From assembly GCF_024125445.1 (NCBI RefSeq), contig NZ_JAMXWM010000012.1, forward strand, positions 1-64,000: a DNA stretch of 64,000 nucleotides, in the 5' to 3' direction. The translations under genes were made by a program, and so were the position numbers. Numbering within the stretch: the stretch's first letter is position 1; each line of letters begins with the position of its first letter. This document shows, piece after piece, positions 56,635 to 64,000 of the stretch. The notes under the pieces are model-generated. The model did not search any database. It had not been told where the DNA came from and worked only from the letters and a program-made list of their open reading frames with translations. Source of the stretch: Sporolactobacillus shoreicorticis. Its GTDB lineage: Bacteria > Bacillota > Bacilli > Bacillales > Sporolactobacillaceae.

Positions 56635-57471
56635 TCAGTCCAAATACATATGGATCAGATGTTCTTCCATTTTTCTCGTATCAGGAACGAAGCCGTTCCA
56701 TTTCGCAAAGGCAAGGGCACCTTGATAAACCAGCATCGGCAGGCCGTTCATCACAAAATAACCGCGCTGCTCTGCCTCTTTGAGAAATACTGTCCTTCTC
56801 GGCTGATAGATGAGATCTGCAAAAAGCGTGTCGGTTCGTGCTCCATATAAGTGAATGAATGCAGATTTCTCCTGTATATCGAAACCAATCGGTGTCGTAT
56901 TGATCACCATTTTATAACGATCCAATTGCACCTCAGCCTGCCTAAAGGTCAACGGTTCGGATTGCGCATACATACGGCACGCCGTGCTCAGCTTAACTGC
57001 CTTTTCAAATGTTCGATTAGCAATATCGACACGGGTACCGATTACCCGTGCCAGCGTCAAGGCGACAGATCGGGCAGCTCCTCCCGCACCAATTATAAGA
57101 ATAGACGGATACTTCCCGGTCAACTCAGGAAAATGCTGTTTCAACCCTTCGAGAAATCCGGCTCCATCTGTATTATACCCGATTAGCCGGCCATTGGAGC
57201 AAACAACGGTGTTCACCGCTCCGATTTCCTGAGCAGTCTCGTCCACAGAGTCAAGTAGAGGCAGAATTTCCGTTTTTAACGGGTACGTCACATTGAATCC
57301 CTTAATACCCGATTCTTTTAATCGAGAAACTGCATGGTTTAAGTGTTGCCTGTCAACCAAATACGTCCGATATTGTGCGGAAATGCCATACTGCTTGAAC
57401 CAGTAATTATGCATCGCCGGTGAGAGGCTGTGCGCAACTGGTGCACCAATCAGGCCGTACAAATCATCCAT
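56635..57471 (-). CDS. aroE: shikimate dehydrogenase
   Basis: An NADPH enzyme reducing 3-dehydroshikimate to shikimate, step four of the pathway. The substrate site is GAPVAHSLSPAMHN with the catalytic Lys in GFNVTYPLKTEIL. The cofactor-binding motif is IIGAGGAARSVALTL. The ATG at 57471 follows AAAGGGGTAAG, which overlaps the yqeH stop; a GTG two codons earlier is less likely. 278 residues. The other shikimate genes in the window are 40 kb away. Confidence 0.95.
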   Translation of the reverse strand: MDDLYGLIGAPVAHSLSPAMHNYWFKQYGISAQYRTYLVDRQHLNHAVSRLKESGIKGFNVTYPLKTEILPLLDSVDETAQEIGAVNTVVCSNGRLIGYNTDGAGFLEGLKQHFPELTGKYPSILIIGAGGAARSVALTLARVIGTRVDIANRTFEKAVKLSTACRMYAQSEPLTFRQAEVQLDRYKMVINTTPIGFDIQEKSAFIHLYGARTDTLFADLIYQPRRTVFLKEAEQRGYFVMNGLPMLVYQGALAFAKWNGFVPDTRKMEEHLIHMYLD

Positions 57472-57477
57472 GTTCAC

Positions 57478-58578
57478 TTACCCCTTTATGATCGACGCAC
57501 GCAAGGAAACGCCAATCCCTTTCGGCGCGTAGGCAGAAACTCTGGCGCCTTTGCCCTTAATCGTAATCCAACCTAGTCCGGAAAAAACAACATCTGAGTC
57601 AAAGTCGTCAGTACGGAAATCATAGCGCGTCATGGACGGAAGTTCCGTTCCCTCACCAGGCGGAGCCAGCAAACGCCCAAACTGTCTTTCATATAGATCA
57701 TCTGCCTGCTCCGTCTTTGTGCGATGAATCGGCAATGAACCGGCGCAATAAACAATCAGTGATCTTCTGCCCGGACCGATGTAATCAATACGCGCGATGC
57801 CGCCAAGGAAAAGGGTCTGTTTTTCATTGAGCTGGTAAACTTTAGGTTTCACTTCTTTTAACGGCATCACAATCTTATAATCACGCGCATCCACAAAATG
57901 CGCGACTTGGTGATCATTGACAACACCTGGTGTATCATAGAGACTGCGGCCATCATCCAGCGGAATCTCTATGAAGTCCAAGGTCGTTCCCGGGAATCTT
58001 GATGTCGTAATCGCCGAATCTCCGGAACCAAGATTTGAGATTAAATGGTTAATAAAAGTCGATTTGCCTACATTTGTCACACCGACAACATAAACGTCGC
58101 GTCCCTTGCGATAATAATCAATGTTTGAGGCAATTTCGTCCAATCCATGATTTTTTCCGGCACTCATTAAAAGTACATCCACCGGCTTTAATCCTTGCTC
58201 ATGTGCGGAACGCCGCATCCAGTTGGTCAGTTTATTCGGATTCGTCGACTTTGGAAACAAATCATGCTTGTTTCCGACAAGAAGTATCGGATTATGGCCG
58301 ACAAAGCGCTGCAGACCGCTCACCCAGCTTCCGGCAATATCGAAAAGATCTACCAAATAAACGACAAGCGCATCTTCCTGCGCAATCCGGGAAAGCATGT
58401 TCAAAAAGTCGTCTCCGTTTAAAGAAACATCTTGAATTTCATTATAATGGGTTAAACGAAAGCAGCGCTGACAGACAATCGGTTCATGCTGAAGGGCGCT
58501 ACTCGGCGCATAGCCGAGTTTATCAGGATCTGTTGTTTGAATCTTCACACCACAGCCCGCACAATAAAGTTCACTCAT
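57478..58578 (-). CDS. yqeH: ribosome-biogenesis GTPase YqeH
   Basis: A circularly permuted GTPase needed for 30S assembly. An N-terminal zinc finger (CAGCGVKIQT and CQRCFRL) comes first. Then G4 (GNKHDLF) precedes G1 (GVTNVGKSTFINHL) and G3 (YDTPGV), which is the permuted order. A C-terminal RNA-binding region follows. 366 residues, between yqeG and aroE. Confidence 0.96.
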   Translation of the reverse strand: MSELYCAGCGVKIQTTDPDKLGYAPSSALQHEPIVCQRCFRLTHYNEIQDVSLNGDDFLNMLSRIAQEDALVVYLVDLFDIAGSWVSGLQRFVGHNPILLVGNKHDLFPKSTNPNKLTNWMRRSAHEQGLKPVDVLLMSAGKNHGLDEIASNIDYYRKGRDVYVVGVTNVGKSTFINHLISNLGSGDSAITTSRFPGTTLDFIEIPLDDGRSLYDTPGVVNDHQVAHFVDARDYKIVMPLKEVKPKVYQLNEKQTLFLGGIARIDYIGPGRRSLIVYCAGSLPIHRTKTEQADDLYERQFGRLLAPPGEGTELPSMTRYDFRTDDFDSDVVFSGLGWITIKGKGARVSAYAPKGIGVSLRASIIKG

Positions 58579-58581
58579 ATC

Positions 58582-59097
58582 TTATTCCTCCCATTTGAGC
58601 CAGCCCTTGCGCCTCATCAACGATAAAATAAATCGTTCCAAATGACGATTCATTTTGGTTGCCCAACCATCAGTAGAAGCAATAGGCGTTACTAAAATTG
58701 TGTGCGCGCCTACCTGATTACCGCCCAAGACATCAGTCATCAACTGATCTCCGACAACAACCATCTCATCTCCAGTCACTTTCATGATCCGCATCGCACG
58801 TCTAAATGCAAATGGGAGCGGCTTTCGCGCCCTGTAAATATACGAAACACCGGCAGAATCTGAGAACAACTTGACCCGTTTTTCACTATTGTTTGACAGA
58901 ATCATGACTGAAATTCCCACTTTTTTCAGTGAGGAAAACCAGTGCACCAGCTGCGGTGTTGTACCTTTTTCATTCCAAGCAATAAGTGTATTGTCCAAAT
59001 CGGTAACGAGCGCTTTAACTCCTCTTTGTCTCAATTTATCTGGCTTGATATCTAAAATTGATTCTACATGTTCATCAGGCAAAAATTTTCTCAACAC
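58582..59097 (-). CDS. yqeG: YqeG-family HAD phosphatase
   Basis: A 171-residue HAD IIIA-type hydrolase. Motif I is VTDLDNTLIAW, motif II is ILSNNSE, the lysine lies in YRARKPLPFAFRRA and motif III is VVVGDQLMTDVLGG. Its substrate is unknown (phosphatidylglycerophosphate phosphatase in some relatives). The GTG at 59097 is preferred because GAGGTGG lies eight bases upstream; the frame to 59154 carries a spurious 19-residue extension. Confidence 0.9.
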   Translation of the reverse strand: MLRKFLPDEHVESILDIKPDKLRQRGVKALVTDLDNTLIAWNEKGTTPQLVHWFSSLKKVGISVMILSNNSEKRVKLFSDSAGVSYIYRARKPLPFAFRRAMRIMKVTGDEMVVVGDQLMTDVLGGNQVGAHTILVTPIASTDGWATKMNRHLERFILSLMRRKGWLKWEE

Positions 59098-59656
59098 TGA
59101 ATTAGCCACCTCATATTCTGATCTCATTTTCCCACATGTTGACGATTTTACCAAGTCCTAAATCATAATTGTTCCCCGTACAAGCAACTTCTTCATGAGT
59201 TTTTAAAGCATCGCCCACTAATTGGAATGTTTTGCTAAAAAAAAGACCATTTTATGACTAACATCGGCAAATTAGATCCTAAATATTTCGACAAAAGCTG
59301 ACAGGATTATTTTTGTGGATAATTTTGTCCACATTATTCACCGACTAATGTCTACATTTTCATCATGTTACCCACATGAAACACACAGCTTATCCACTAT
59401 TATTGTGGATAAAAATCGAATTGTTACAGAACAAAGAACATGATAGAGTGTACTTATGAATTTTACTTGATTCCCAATTTTCGTCACTGAGTCAACTGGT
59501 AACGGTTGACAATTGAAATTCATTGACACTCGATTTTTTTGATAACTGCCGATTAATAACCAAAAACATAGCCCTTGATTTATCAATGAATCGAGACAAA
59601 TCCTATGAGTCTGATGATCGAACGGAAAGGAGCTGAGAAACCGGTAACGGCTGACA
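59098..59656. other. yqeG-sda intergenic region with repeats
   Basis: A gene-free stretch holding the DnaA-box cluster listed separately. A near-identical 16-base direct repeat, GGTAACGG[TC]TGACAAT, occurs at about 59500 and at 59643, the second copy running into the sda start codon. Confidence 0.6.
59314..59412. promoter_or_regulatory. cluster of five DnaA boxes upstream of sda
   Basis: Two perfect boxes (TGTGGATAA at 59314-59322 and 59404-59412, i.e. TTATCCACA on the minus strand) and three with one mismatch (TTGTCCACA 59325, TTACCCACA 59368, TTATCCACT 59390). B. subtilis sda is likewise controlled by DnaA boxes, coupling replication initiation to the sporulation checkpoint. Confidence 0.8.
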
Positions 59657-59797
59657 ATGGACAAACTTTCTGACGCTTTACTCATTGAATCTTATACAAA
59701 GGCAAAGGAATACAAGTTAAGTGAGGATTTTATTCAATTGATTGAGGCCGAAATTGATCGGCGCAGCCTGCGCAAGCAAATGAAGAAGACAAGCTGA
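59657..59797 (+). CDS. sda: sporulation checkpoint inhibitor Sda
   Basis: A 46-residue helical hairpin protein that binds sensor kinase dimers (KinA type) and blocks the phosphorelay when replication is disturbed. The sequence [20 protein letters not shown] then [15 protein letters not shown] matches B. subtilis Sda closely. The ribosome binding site is weak: AAAGGAGC lies about 25 bases upstream. DnaA boxes precede it by about 250 bases. Confidence 0.93.
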   Translation: MDKLSDALLIESYTKAKEYKLSEDFIQLIEAEIDRRSLRKQMKKTS

Positions 59798-59897
59798 GCT
59801 CATGAAAATTTAAAGCAATAATCAACATGGTCTCTAAATAAAGCTTTGGTTTTATAAAACCATTGAAAATTTCCTCCAGTACTTTTCCAATCGGACA

Positions 59898-59928
59898 GAC
59901 ACAGGACATGACAACCACCCATAGACTA
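59898..59928 (+). promoter_or_regulatory. candidate sigma-K type promoter for sigK
   Basis: GACA and, 18 bases on, CATAGACTA (59920-59928) fit the loose AC / CATAnnnTA pattern. sigK is autoregulated in B. subtilis. Weak evidence. Confidence 0.3.
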
Positions 59929-59973
59929 AAAGACAGCGAAGGAAAATCACATCTCCCGGAGGAGTGAACAGTC

Positions 59974-60672
59974 ATGCTGTCAATTGTCGGTGGCGTTGCC
60001 TACTTGTTTAAAAATGTCTGGTTGCTCGTATCTTATGTAAAAAATAATGCCTTCCCGCAGCCGCTTTCTGAGGAAGAGGAAGCCAGGTGTCTGGAACTGA
60101 TGGCTCAGGGTGATGAGGAGGCACGCAATAAGCTGATTGAGCATAACTTACGGCTTGTTGCACATATTGTAAAAAAGTTTGATAATACCAAAGAAGATAC
60201 CGATGACTTGATATCCATTGGTTCAATTGGATTAATAAAAGCCATCAACAGCTACTCAAGCGGCAAGGGAACTAAATTAGCAACATACGCCGCCCGCTGT
60301 ATCGAAAATCAGATACTCATGCATCTTCGAGGACTGAAGAAAACAAGAAAAGATGTATCGCTAAATGATCCCATAGGGCAAGACAAGGAAGGCAACACAA
60401 TTAGCTTAATTGATATTTTGAAATCCAGAAATAAAGATGTTGTTGATGAAATATCACTTAATCTTGAAACAAAAAAGATCTACGGTGCTTTACATGTTCT
60501 TGATCCTCGTGAGCGCGAAGTCATCATTGACCGATTTGGTCTCAACAATCAGGATGAATTGACACAAAGGGAAATTGCAAAGAAGCTGGCGATCTCTCGC
60601 AGTTATGTATCTCGTATAGAAAAGCGCGCTTTAATGAAGCTGTTTCACGAGATTTATCGGAATCCGAATTAA
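59974..60672 (+). CDS. sigK: pro-sigma-K, late mother-cell sigma factor
   Basis: The last mother-cell sigma factor of sporulation, 232 residues. The first 20 or so residues form the hydrophobic pro-sequence ([19 protein letters not shown]) removed by SpoIVFB. Region 2 has [17 protein letters not shown] and [17 protein letters not shown]; region 4 has [15 protein letters not shown] and [20 protein letters not shown]. Here the gene is one uninterrupted frame, with no skin-like element between the spoIVCB and spoIIIC halves. GGAGGAG precedes the ATG. Confidence 0.97.
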   Translation: MLSIVGGVAYLFKNVWLLVSYVKNNAFPQPLSEEEEARCLELMAQGDEEARNKLIEHNLRLVAHIVKKFDNTKEDTDDLISIGSIGLIKAINSYSSGKGTKLATYAARCIENQILMHLRGLKKTRKDVSLNDPIGQDKEGNTISLIDILKSRNKDVVDEISLNLETKKIYGALHVLDPREREVIIDRFGLNNQDELTQREIAKKLAISRSYVSRIEKRALMKLFHEIYRNPN

Positions 60673-60781
60673 TGATTCTGCACAAAACGGATAAATAAAG
60701 AGCATTCTCATACACGGGTACTCGATTCAATGGTACACTTAAGCCAGAGTAGTTCAGAATAAGGATCAGAATCGAGGAATT

Positions 60782-61117
60782 ATGATGAACGAATCACATA
60801 AAACAAGAGGCTTGCACCTGATGGGCGAGCCAGAAGAAATCAAAAGCATACACATGATGGTCAGGGGAAGAGTACAAGCTGTCGGCTTCCGCTATTTCAC
60901 GTGGCAGACTGCCAATGTTTATCGAATATCGGGTTGGGTGCGCAATCGAGATGACGGCAGTGTCGAAATTGCTGCTGAAGGTGAAAAATCAGATATTCAG
61001 CAATTCGTGAAAACGATAAAAAAGGGAAGCCCCTTCTCACGGATTAAAGACGTAAATATATATGAATATGAAACGCCAAAAAATTATGTTCAGTTCGAGA
61101 TTAAAAATACCGATTGA
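60782..61117 (+). CDS. acyP: acylphosphatase
   Basis: A small enzyme hydrolysing acyl phosphates. VRGRVQAVGFRYFTW contains the catalytic arginine, and GWVRNRDDGSVEIAAEG the catalytic asparagine. The core is about 90 residues. About 20 extra N-terminal residues precede it, so the true start could be the ATG at 60785 or one further in. GAGGAATT lies just upstream of the first ATG. Confidence 0.9.
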   Translation: MMNESHKTRGLHLMGEPEEIKSIHMMVRGRVQAVGFRYFTWQTANVYRISGWVRNRDDGSVEIAAEGEKSDIQQFVKTIKKGSPFSRIKDVNIYEYETPKNYVQFEIKNTD

Positions 61118-61145
61118 TCCATTCCATTCAATCGTCGGTCAAAGT

Positions 61146-61192
61146 AGCAAGGAGGCGCCATTTAGCGCTCCCTGCTGCTTTTTATTTTCTAC
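61146..61192. terminator. terminator between acyP and a minus-strand small gene
   Basis: AGCAAGGAGGCGC and GCGCTCCCTGCT pair with one mismatch, followed by TTTTTATTTT on the plus strand. Confidence 0.8.
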
Positions 61193-61203
61193 AGGTAACA
61201 AAT

Positions 61204-61377
61204 TTAATTATTTCTGACCATTTCATCAAAGTAAGAAGGTACTCCGCACTGCCGGTCCAGAATGGTTTCGTGTGCTTTTTCCCTGCACATACGGTGTCTT
61301 GCGTTGGCCGCATGATCAATCTTCAGCGACTTCCATTCGAGAGTTACAGCCAATTTACTAATATGGAAACGGATCAT
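61204..61377 (-). CDS. small protein of unknown function (57 aa)
   Basis: An ATG behind an excellent binding site (TTAGGAGGCATTTAC) opens a 57-codon frame: FHISKLAVTLEWKSLKI, then a His/Arg-rich middle and QCGVPSYFDEMVRNN. The size and N-terminal pattern are reminiscent of YrzI-type small spore proteins, but I cannot assign a family. No membrane segment. It ends at a terminator. Confidence 0.55.
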   Translation of the reverse strand: MIRFHISKLAVTLEWKSLKIDHAANARHRMCREKAHETILDRQCGVPSYFDEMVRNN

Positions 61378-61416
61378 GTAAATGCCTCCTAAGCATTCCT
61401 TATTGATAACTTTATT

Positions 61417-61554
61417 TTATCTTTTGGTCTCATCCGTTTCGACAGACTGCTGAACGGTTTTCATCTCCTGCCGAGGTCTGAAACCAGCTCCGCCTGAACC
61501 GAAATAGTCAGTGCGTTTCATATAAGTAGAGTATCGACCGCCATAGGGAGGCAT
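61417..61554 (-). CDS. possible small protein or gene remnant (45 aa)
   Basis: The frame MPPYGGRYSTYMKRTDYFGS, followed by GGAGFRPRQEMKTVQQ, has protein-like composition (Tyr, Gly, Pro rich at the start, charged at the end). It has no visible ribosome binding site, and its start lies 12 bases after the T run of the yrhC terminator. It may be the surviving end of a longer gene, or noncoding. Confidence 0.3.
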   Translation of the reverse strand: MPPYGGRYSTYMKRTDYFGSGGAGFRPRQEMKTVQQSVETDETKR

Positions 61555-61566
61555 CTTGCTATTGCA

Positions 61567-61610
61567 AAAACCGCTGAGCGATCAGTATCGATCACCCAGC
61601 GGTTGAGATT
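61567..61610 (-). terminator. terminator of the mcc operon after yrhC
   Basis: On the minus strand AACCGCTGgGTGATC and GATCgCTCAGCGGTT pair around GATACT, followed by TTTTTG. Confidence 0.85.
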
Positions 61611-61621
61611 GTGCTTTGCAA

Positions 61622-61843
61622 TTATAATTTTTCTTTCAGTTTAGATGATCTCCAATAAAAAAAGAATGAGAATACCAAGAATAGGAGACTAGAACCCGAA
61701 AGAATTTCAAGCTTCCATTCAACGTTGCCATAACTCGGAATCAGGGTTCCGCTGTAGAGAAATGTGCTGAGAAACAAGCACAGCATGCCAATCCTCCGGC
61801 AATCGATCATTTTATCTTGAATCATTTTCTGCTGTTCTTCCAT
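61622..61843 (-). CDS. yrhC: YrhC-like two-helix membrane protein
   Basis: A 73-residue protein with a short polar start, two membrane helices (about 19-36 and 44-63) and a basic tail ending RSSKLKEKL. B. subtilis yrhC is the last gene after mccA-mccB, the arrangement here. The second ATG (61843) fits the GGAGGG site best. Function is unknown. Confidence 0.75.
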   Translation of the reverse strand: MEEQQKMIQDKMIDCRRIGMLCLFLSTFLYSGTLIPSYGNVEWKLEILSGSSLLFLVFSFFFYWRSSKLKEKL

Positions 61844-61965
61844 GTTCATCCCTCCGCCACAAGATTACTATAACATGAGATGAAAACGAGAAGTTCAGGT
61901 AGTTTCTGACAAGAACAAGATGTTCTCTGGAAGAATCGGGAGATTACCTAGAAGCAAATCCACAG

Positions 61966-63099
61966 TCAGCTTAATGCCTGCTCTAAATCCTCAATCAAGT
62001 CCTGAGCATCCTCGATGCCAACAGATAGGCGAATTAAGCCGTCGGTGATACCCAATTCATCACGGCGCGGCTTAGGAATCGATGCGTGCGTCATTTTTGC
62101 CGGAACAGAAATTAAGCTTTCTACCGCTCCCAAGCTCTCGGCAAGTGTAAAGTAACGCGTTTTGGCAAGGATTTGGTTCACAGCTGATTCGTCTCCGGCA
62201 TCAAATGAAATCATACCGCCGAATCCCGATGCCTGCTTTGCAGCAAGTGCGTGCCCTGGATGGGTCTCAAGTCCCGGATAATAAACCTTTTTAACTTTCG
62301 GATGCGATTGAAGGAATTTTGCAATTTGATTTGCATTCTTTTCGATCTGCTCCATGCGCAGACCAAGTGTCTTGATCCCTCTGACAAGTAACCAGGCGTC
62401 CTGAGGTCCGGGTACGGCACCAACTGAGTTCTGAATAAAATAGAGCCGTTCAGCTAGCTCATCAGACGCTACAGCGACCAGTCCGGCAACAACATCACTG
62501 TGCCCGCCAATGTACTTCGTTGCGCTGTGCAGAACAATATCAGCTCCGAGATCCAAAGGATGCTGCCAATAGGAGGTTGCAAAGGTGTTGTCAACAATTA
62601 AGATCAGATCGTGCCGATGGGCGATTTCTGCTGCTTTGCGTATATCCGTCACTTTCAGCAACGGATTGGTTGGCGTCTCAAGATAAAGAGCTCTTGTCTT
62701 ATCGGTAATCGCTTTTTCAATATTTTCCGGTATGCTTGTATCAACAAATGTTGCGGAAATCCCTAATCTTTTAAATACTTTATCAATGACACGGTATGTC
62801 CCACCATAAACATCGTCAGTGATAACGAGATGATCACCGCTGTTCAGCAGCATGAGTACTGAAGATATGGCTGCCATACCCGATCCGAAAGCAAATCCCG
62901 CTTTCCCATGCTCCAGTTCTTGAATCAGAACTTCAAGCGCATGCCGTGTCGGATTGCCCGAACGCGAATAATCATAACCTTTTGTTTTCCCTACTTCCTC
63001 TTGTTGATAAGTACTCGTTTGATAGATCGGTACCGTAACGCTTCCCGTAAACTCATCTCCAAAAATGCCTGCGTGAATCACTTGTGTCTTTGGTCTCAT
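61966..63099 (-). CDS. mccB: cystathionine gamma-lyase (reverse trans-sulfuration)
   Basis: A PLP enzyme that splits cystathionine to cysteine. The PLP lysine lies in HSATKYIGGHSD; YDYSRSGNPTRHALE, FGSGMAAISSV and TPTNPLLKVTDI are gamma-family signatures. 377 residues. Together with mccA it makes cysteine from homocysteine and serine. Cystathionine gamma-synthase or homocysteine lyase activity is possible, but the pairing with mccA favours MccB. CGGAGG lies before the ATG. Confidence 0.92.
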   Translation of the reverse strand: MRPKTQVIHAGIFGDEFTGSVTVPIYQTSTYQQEEVGKTKGYDYSRSGNPTRHALEVLIQELEHGKAGFAFGSGMAAISSVLMLLNSGDHLVITDDVYGGTYRVIDKVFKRLGISATFVDTSIPENIEKAITDKTRALYLETPTNPLLKVTDIRKAAEIAHRHDLILIVDNTFATSYWQHPLDLGADIVLHSATKYIGGHSDVVAGLVAVASDELAERLYFIQNSVGAVPGPQDAWLLVRGIKTLGLRMEQIEKNANQIAKFLQSHPKVKKVYYPGLETHPGHALAAKQASGFGGMISFDAGDESAVNQILAKTRYFTLAESLGAVESLISVPAKMTHASIPKPRRDELGITDGLIRLSVGIEDAQDLIEDLEQALS

Positions 63100-63134
63100 A
63101 CGTAAATCCTCCGGTTTCTTTTCAAAGTAAACGA

Positions 63135-64000
63135 TTAATCATAAATGTGTTCGCTGAAATAGCGTTCACTGGAATCGGGAAAAATGACGACAATATTTGT
63201 ACCTGGTTCTGATTTTTCCGCCTCCAGCAATGCTGCGTGCAAAGCTGACCCTGATGAACTACCAATTAGTAAACCTTCGAGTTGTGCCGCCTCTTTCAGT
63301 CGTCGAAAGGCATCATCGTCACTAATAGTATAAATGTCATCAAAATACTCGGTTTTAACGAAAGAAGGAATAAATTCCATCCCAATACCTTCCGTTCGAT
63401 GCGCCGCAGGTTTGCCGCCATTCAAAATTGATCCCTTGGGTTCAACGACGATTGTTTTTACATCCGGATTTTTCATTTTCAAATAATCCGCTGTTCCGGT
63501 AAATGTCCCGCCGGTTCCTGCACCGGCGACAAACACATCCACTTTCCCATTCAGATCGTTCCATATCTCCGGTCCAAGCGTTTCGAAGTATGCATTCGGA
63601 TTGTCCGGGTTTGCAAATTGATTTGGGCAGTACCCCCCTGCAATTGAACGCTCAAGCTCGCGCGCCTTTGCGACCGCACCGGTCATTCCTTGCTCAGTCG
63701 ATGTCTGAACAATACGCGCACCAAGCGCTTTCATCAGAATTTGTTTTTCCACACTGAACTTTTCAGGAACACAAAAGACAACGTTAATGCCTTTGCCCAC
63801 AGCAGCAAGTGCCAAACCGATGCCTGTATTTCCAGCCGTAGGCTCAATCAAGGTTCCGCCCGGTTTAAGTTTTCCAGTACGCAACGCCTCACGGATCAGC
63901 TTTTCACCTAGACGATCTTTTACACTGCCTCCGGGACTAAAATACTCGCATTTTGCATAAAGCCGTACCCCCTCGGGCAGCGGAAATGCATGCAGCTCGA
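63135..64000 (-). CDS. mccA: cystathionine beta-synthase / cysteine synthase family, 5' end outside window
   Basis: A PLP-dependent beta-family enzyme. Coding continues upstream past the window edge without a stop: SPGGSVKDRLG holds the PLP lysine, then EPTAGNTGIGLALAAVGKG and AGAGTGGTFTGTADYLK. It lies 35 bases ahead of mccB in one operon. In B. subtilis MccA joins serine (or O-acetylserine) to homocysteine; plain cysteine synthase is the alternative. The missing part is about 25-30 residues. Confidence 0.9.
   Translation of the reverse strand, partial: ELHAFPLPEGVRLYAKCEYFSPGGSVKDRLGEKLIREALRTGKLKPGGTLIEPTAGNTGIGLALAAVGKGINVVFCVPEKFSVEKQILMKALGARIVQTSTEQGMTGAVAKARELERSIAGGYCPNQFANPDNPNAYFETLGPEIWNDLNGKVDVFVAGAGTGGTFTGTADYLKMKNPDVKTIVVEPKGSILNGGKPAAHRTEGIGMEFIPSFVKTEYFDDIYTISDDDAFRRLKEAAQLEGLLIGSSSGSALHAALLEAEKSEPGTNIVVIFPDSSERYFSEHIYD

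Noticed and set aside
61114-61392. Plus-strand 92-codon frame after acyP
   Set aside because: It overlaps the acyP stop and terminator and is antisense to a small frame with a far better ribosome binding site.

Overview
The window is chromosomal DNA of an endospore-forming member of the Bacillales. Spore-specific genes (gpr, an uninterrupted sigK with its pro-sequence, yqfC, yqfD, yqzL, yqfQ, yqxA, sda) sit among housekeeping genes in almost the order of the Bacillus subtilis yqeG to yqfZ region. Moderate base composition and several departures from the B. subtilis order suggest a relative such as Sporolactobacillaceae, but that placement is inference. No complete prophage, insertion sequence or CRISPR array was seen; a holin-like gene at the left edge is the only phage-type sequence.

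Layout. 1-3.6 kb: holin-like end, penicillin-binding protein 2 and a five-gene tRNA cluster (Asn-Met-His-Ile2-Ser) on the minus strand. 3.7-12.2 kb: an NfeD-like protein, LysM protein YqfZ, ispG, a nitroreductase, YqfX, a soluble orphan histidine kinase, YqfT, endonuclease IV, YqfQ and ispH; ispG and ispH are the last two enzymes of the MEP isoprenoid pathway. 12.4-16.2 kb: aromatic biosynthesis, with aroD facing away from an operon that has a long structured leader, a degenerate transketolase, a DAHP synthase with a regulatory domain, and aroB. 16.2-25.7 kb: nif3/yqfO, trmK, the macromolecular synthesis operon (yqxD-dnaG-sigA), ccpN, recO, yqzL, era, cdd, dgkA. 25.7-33.6 kb: ybeY, pgpH, phoH, yqfD, yqfC, floA, yqeY, rpsU. 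33.9-46.1 kb: a Na/Pi-type transporter, then mtaB-rsmE-prmA-dnaJ-dnaK-grpE-hrcA with a perfect CIRCE operator, then hemW and lepA. 46.2-54.5 kb: yqxA, gpr, rpsT, holA and the late competence genes comEC-comEB-comEA with divergent comER. 54.8-59.1 kb: rsfS-yqeK-nadD-yhbY-aroE-yqeH-yqeG. 59.3-64 kb: sda behind a cluster of DnaA boxes, sigK, acyP, two small ORFs, yrhC and the reverse trans-sulfuration pair mccB-mccA (mccA runs off the window).

The most notable region is 13.27-16.13 kb. Its leader encodes a 21-residue peptide, preceded by a Shine-Dalgarno sequence, that ends in a Tyr-Asp-Tyr-Phe-Gly-Trp-Phe run. Several mutually exclusive hairpins and a strong intrinsic terminator follow. Next comes a transketolase gene collapsed by a huge internal deletion, then aroF and aroB. 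This looks like leader-peptide attenuation of the shikimate pathway by aromatic amino acids, in a phylum where T-box RNAs usually do that job. Other points of interest are the DnaA boxes before sda, a perfect cre site before trmK, genes missing from otherwise conserved neighbourhoods (spoIIP, glyQS, yqfL, yqeM), and an in-frame 9-bp repeat in comEA.
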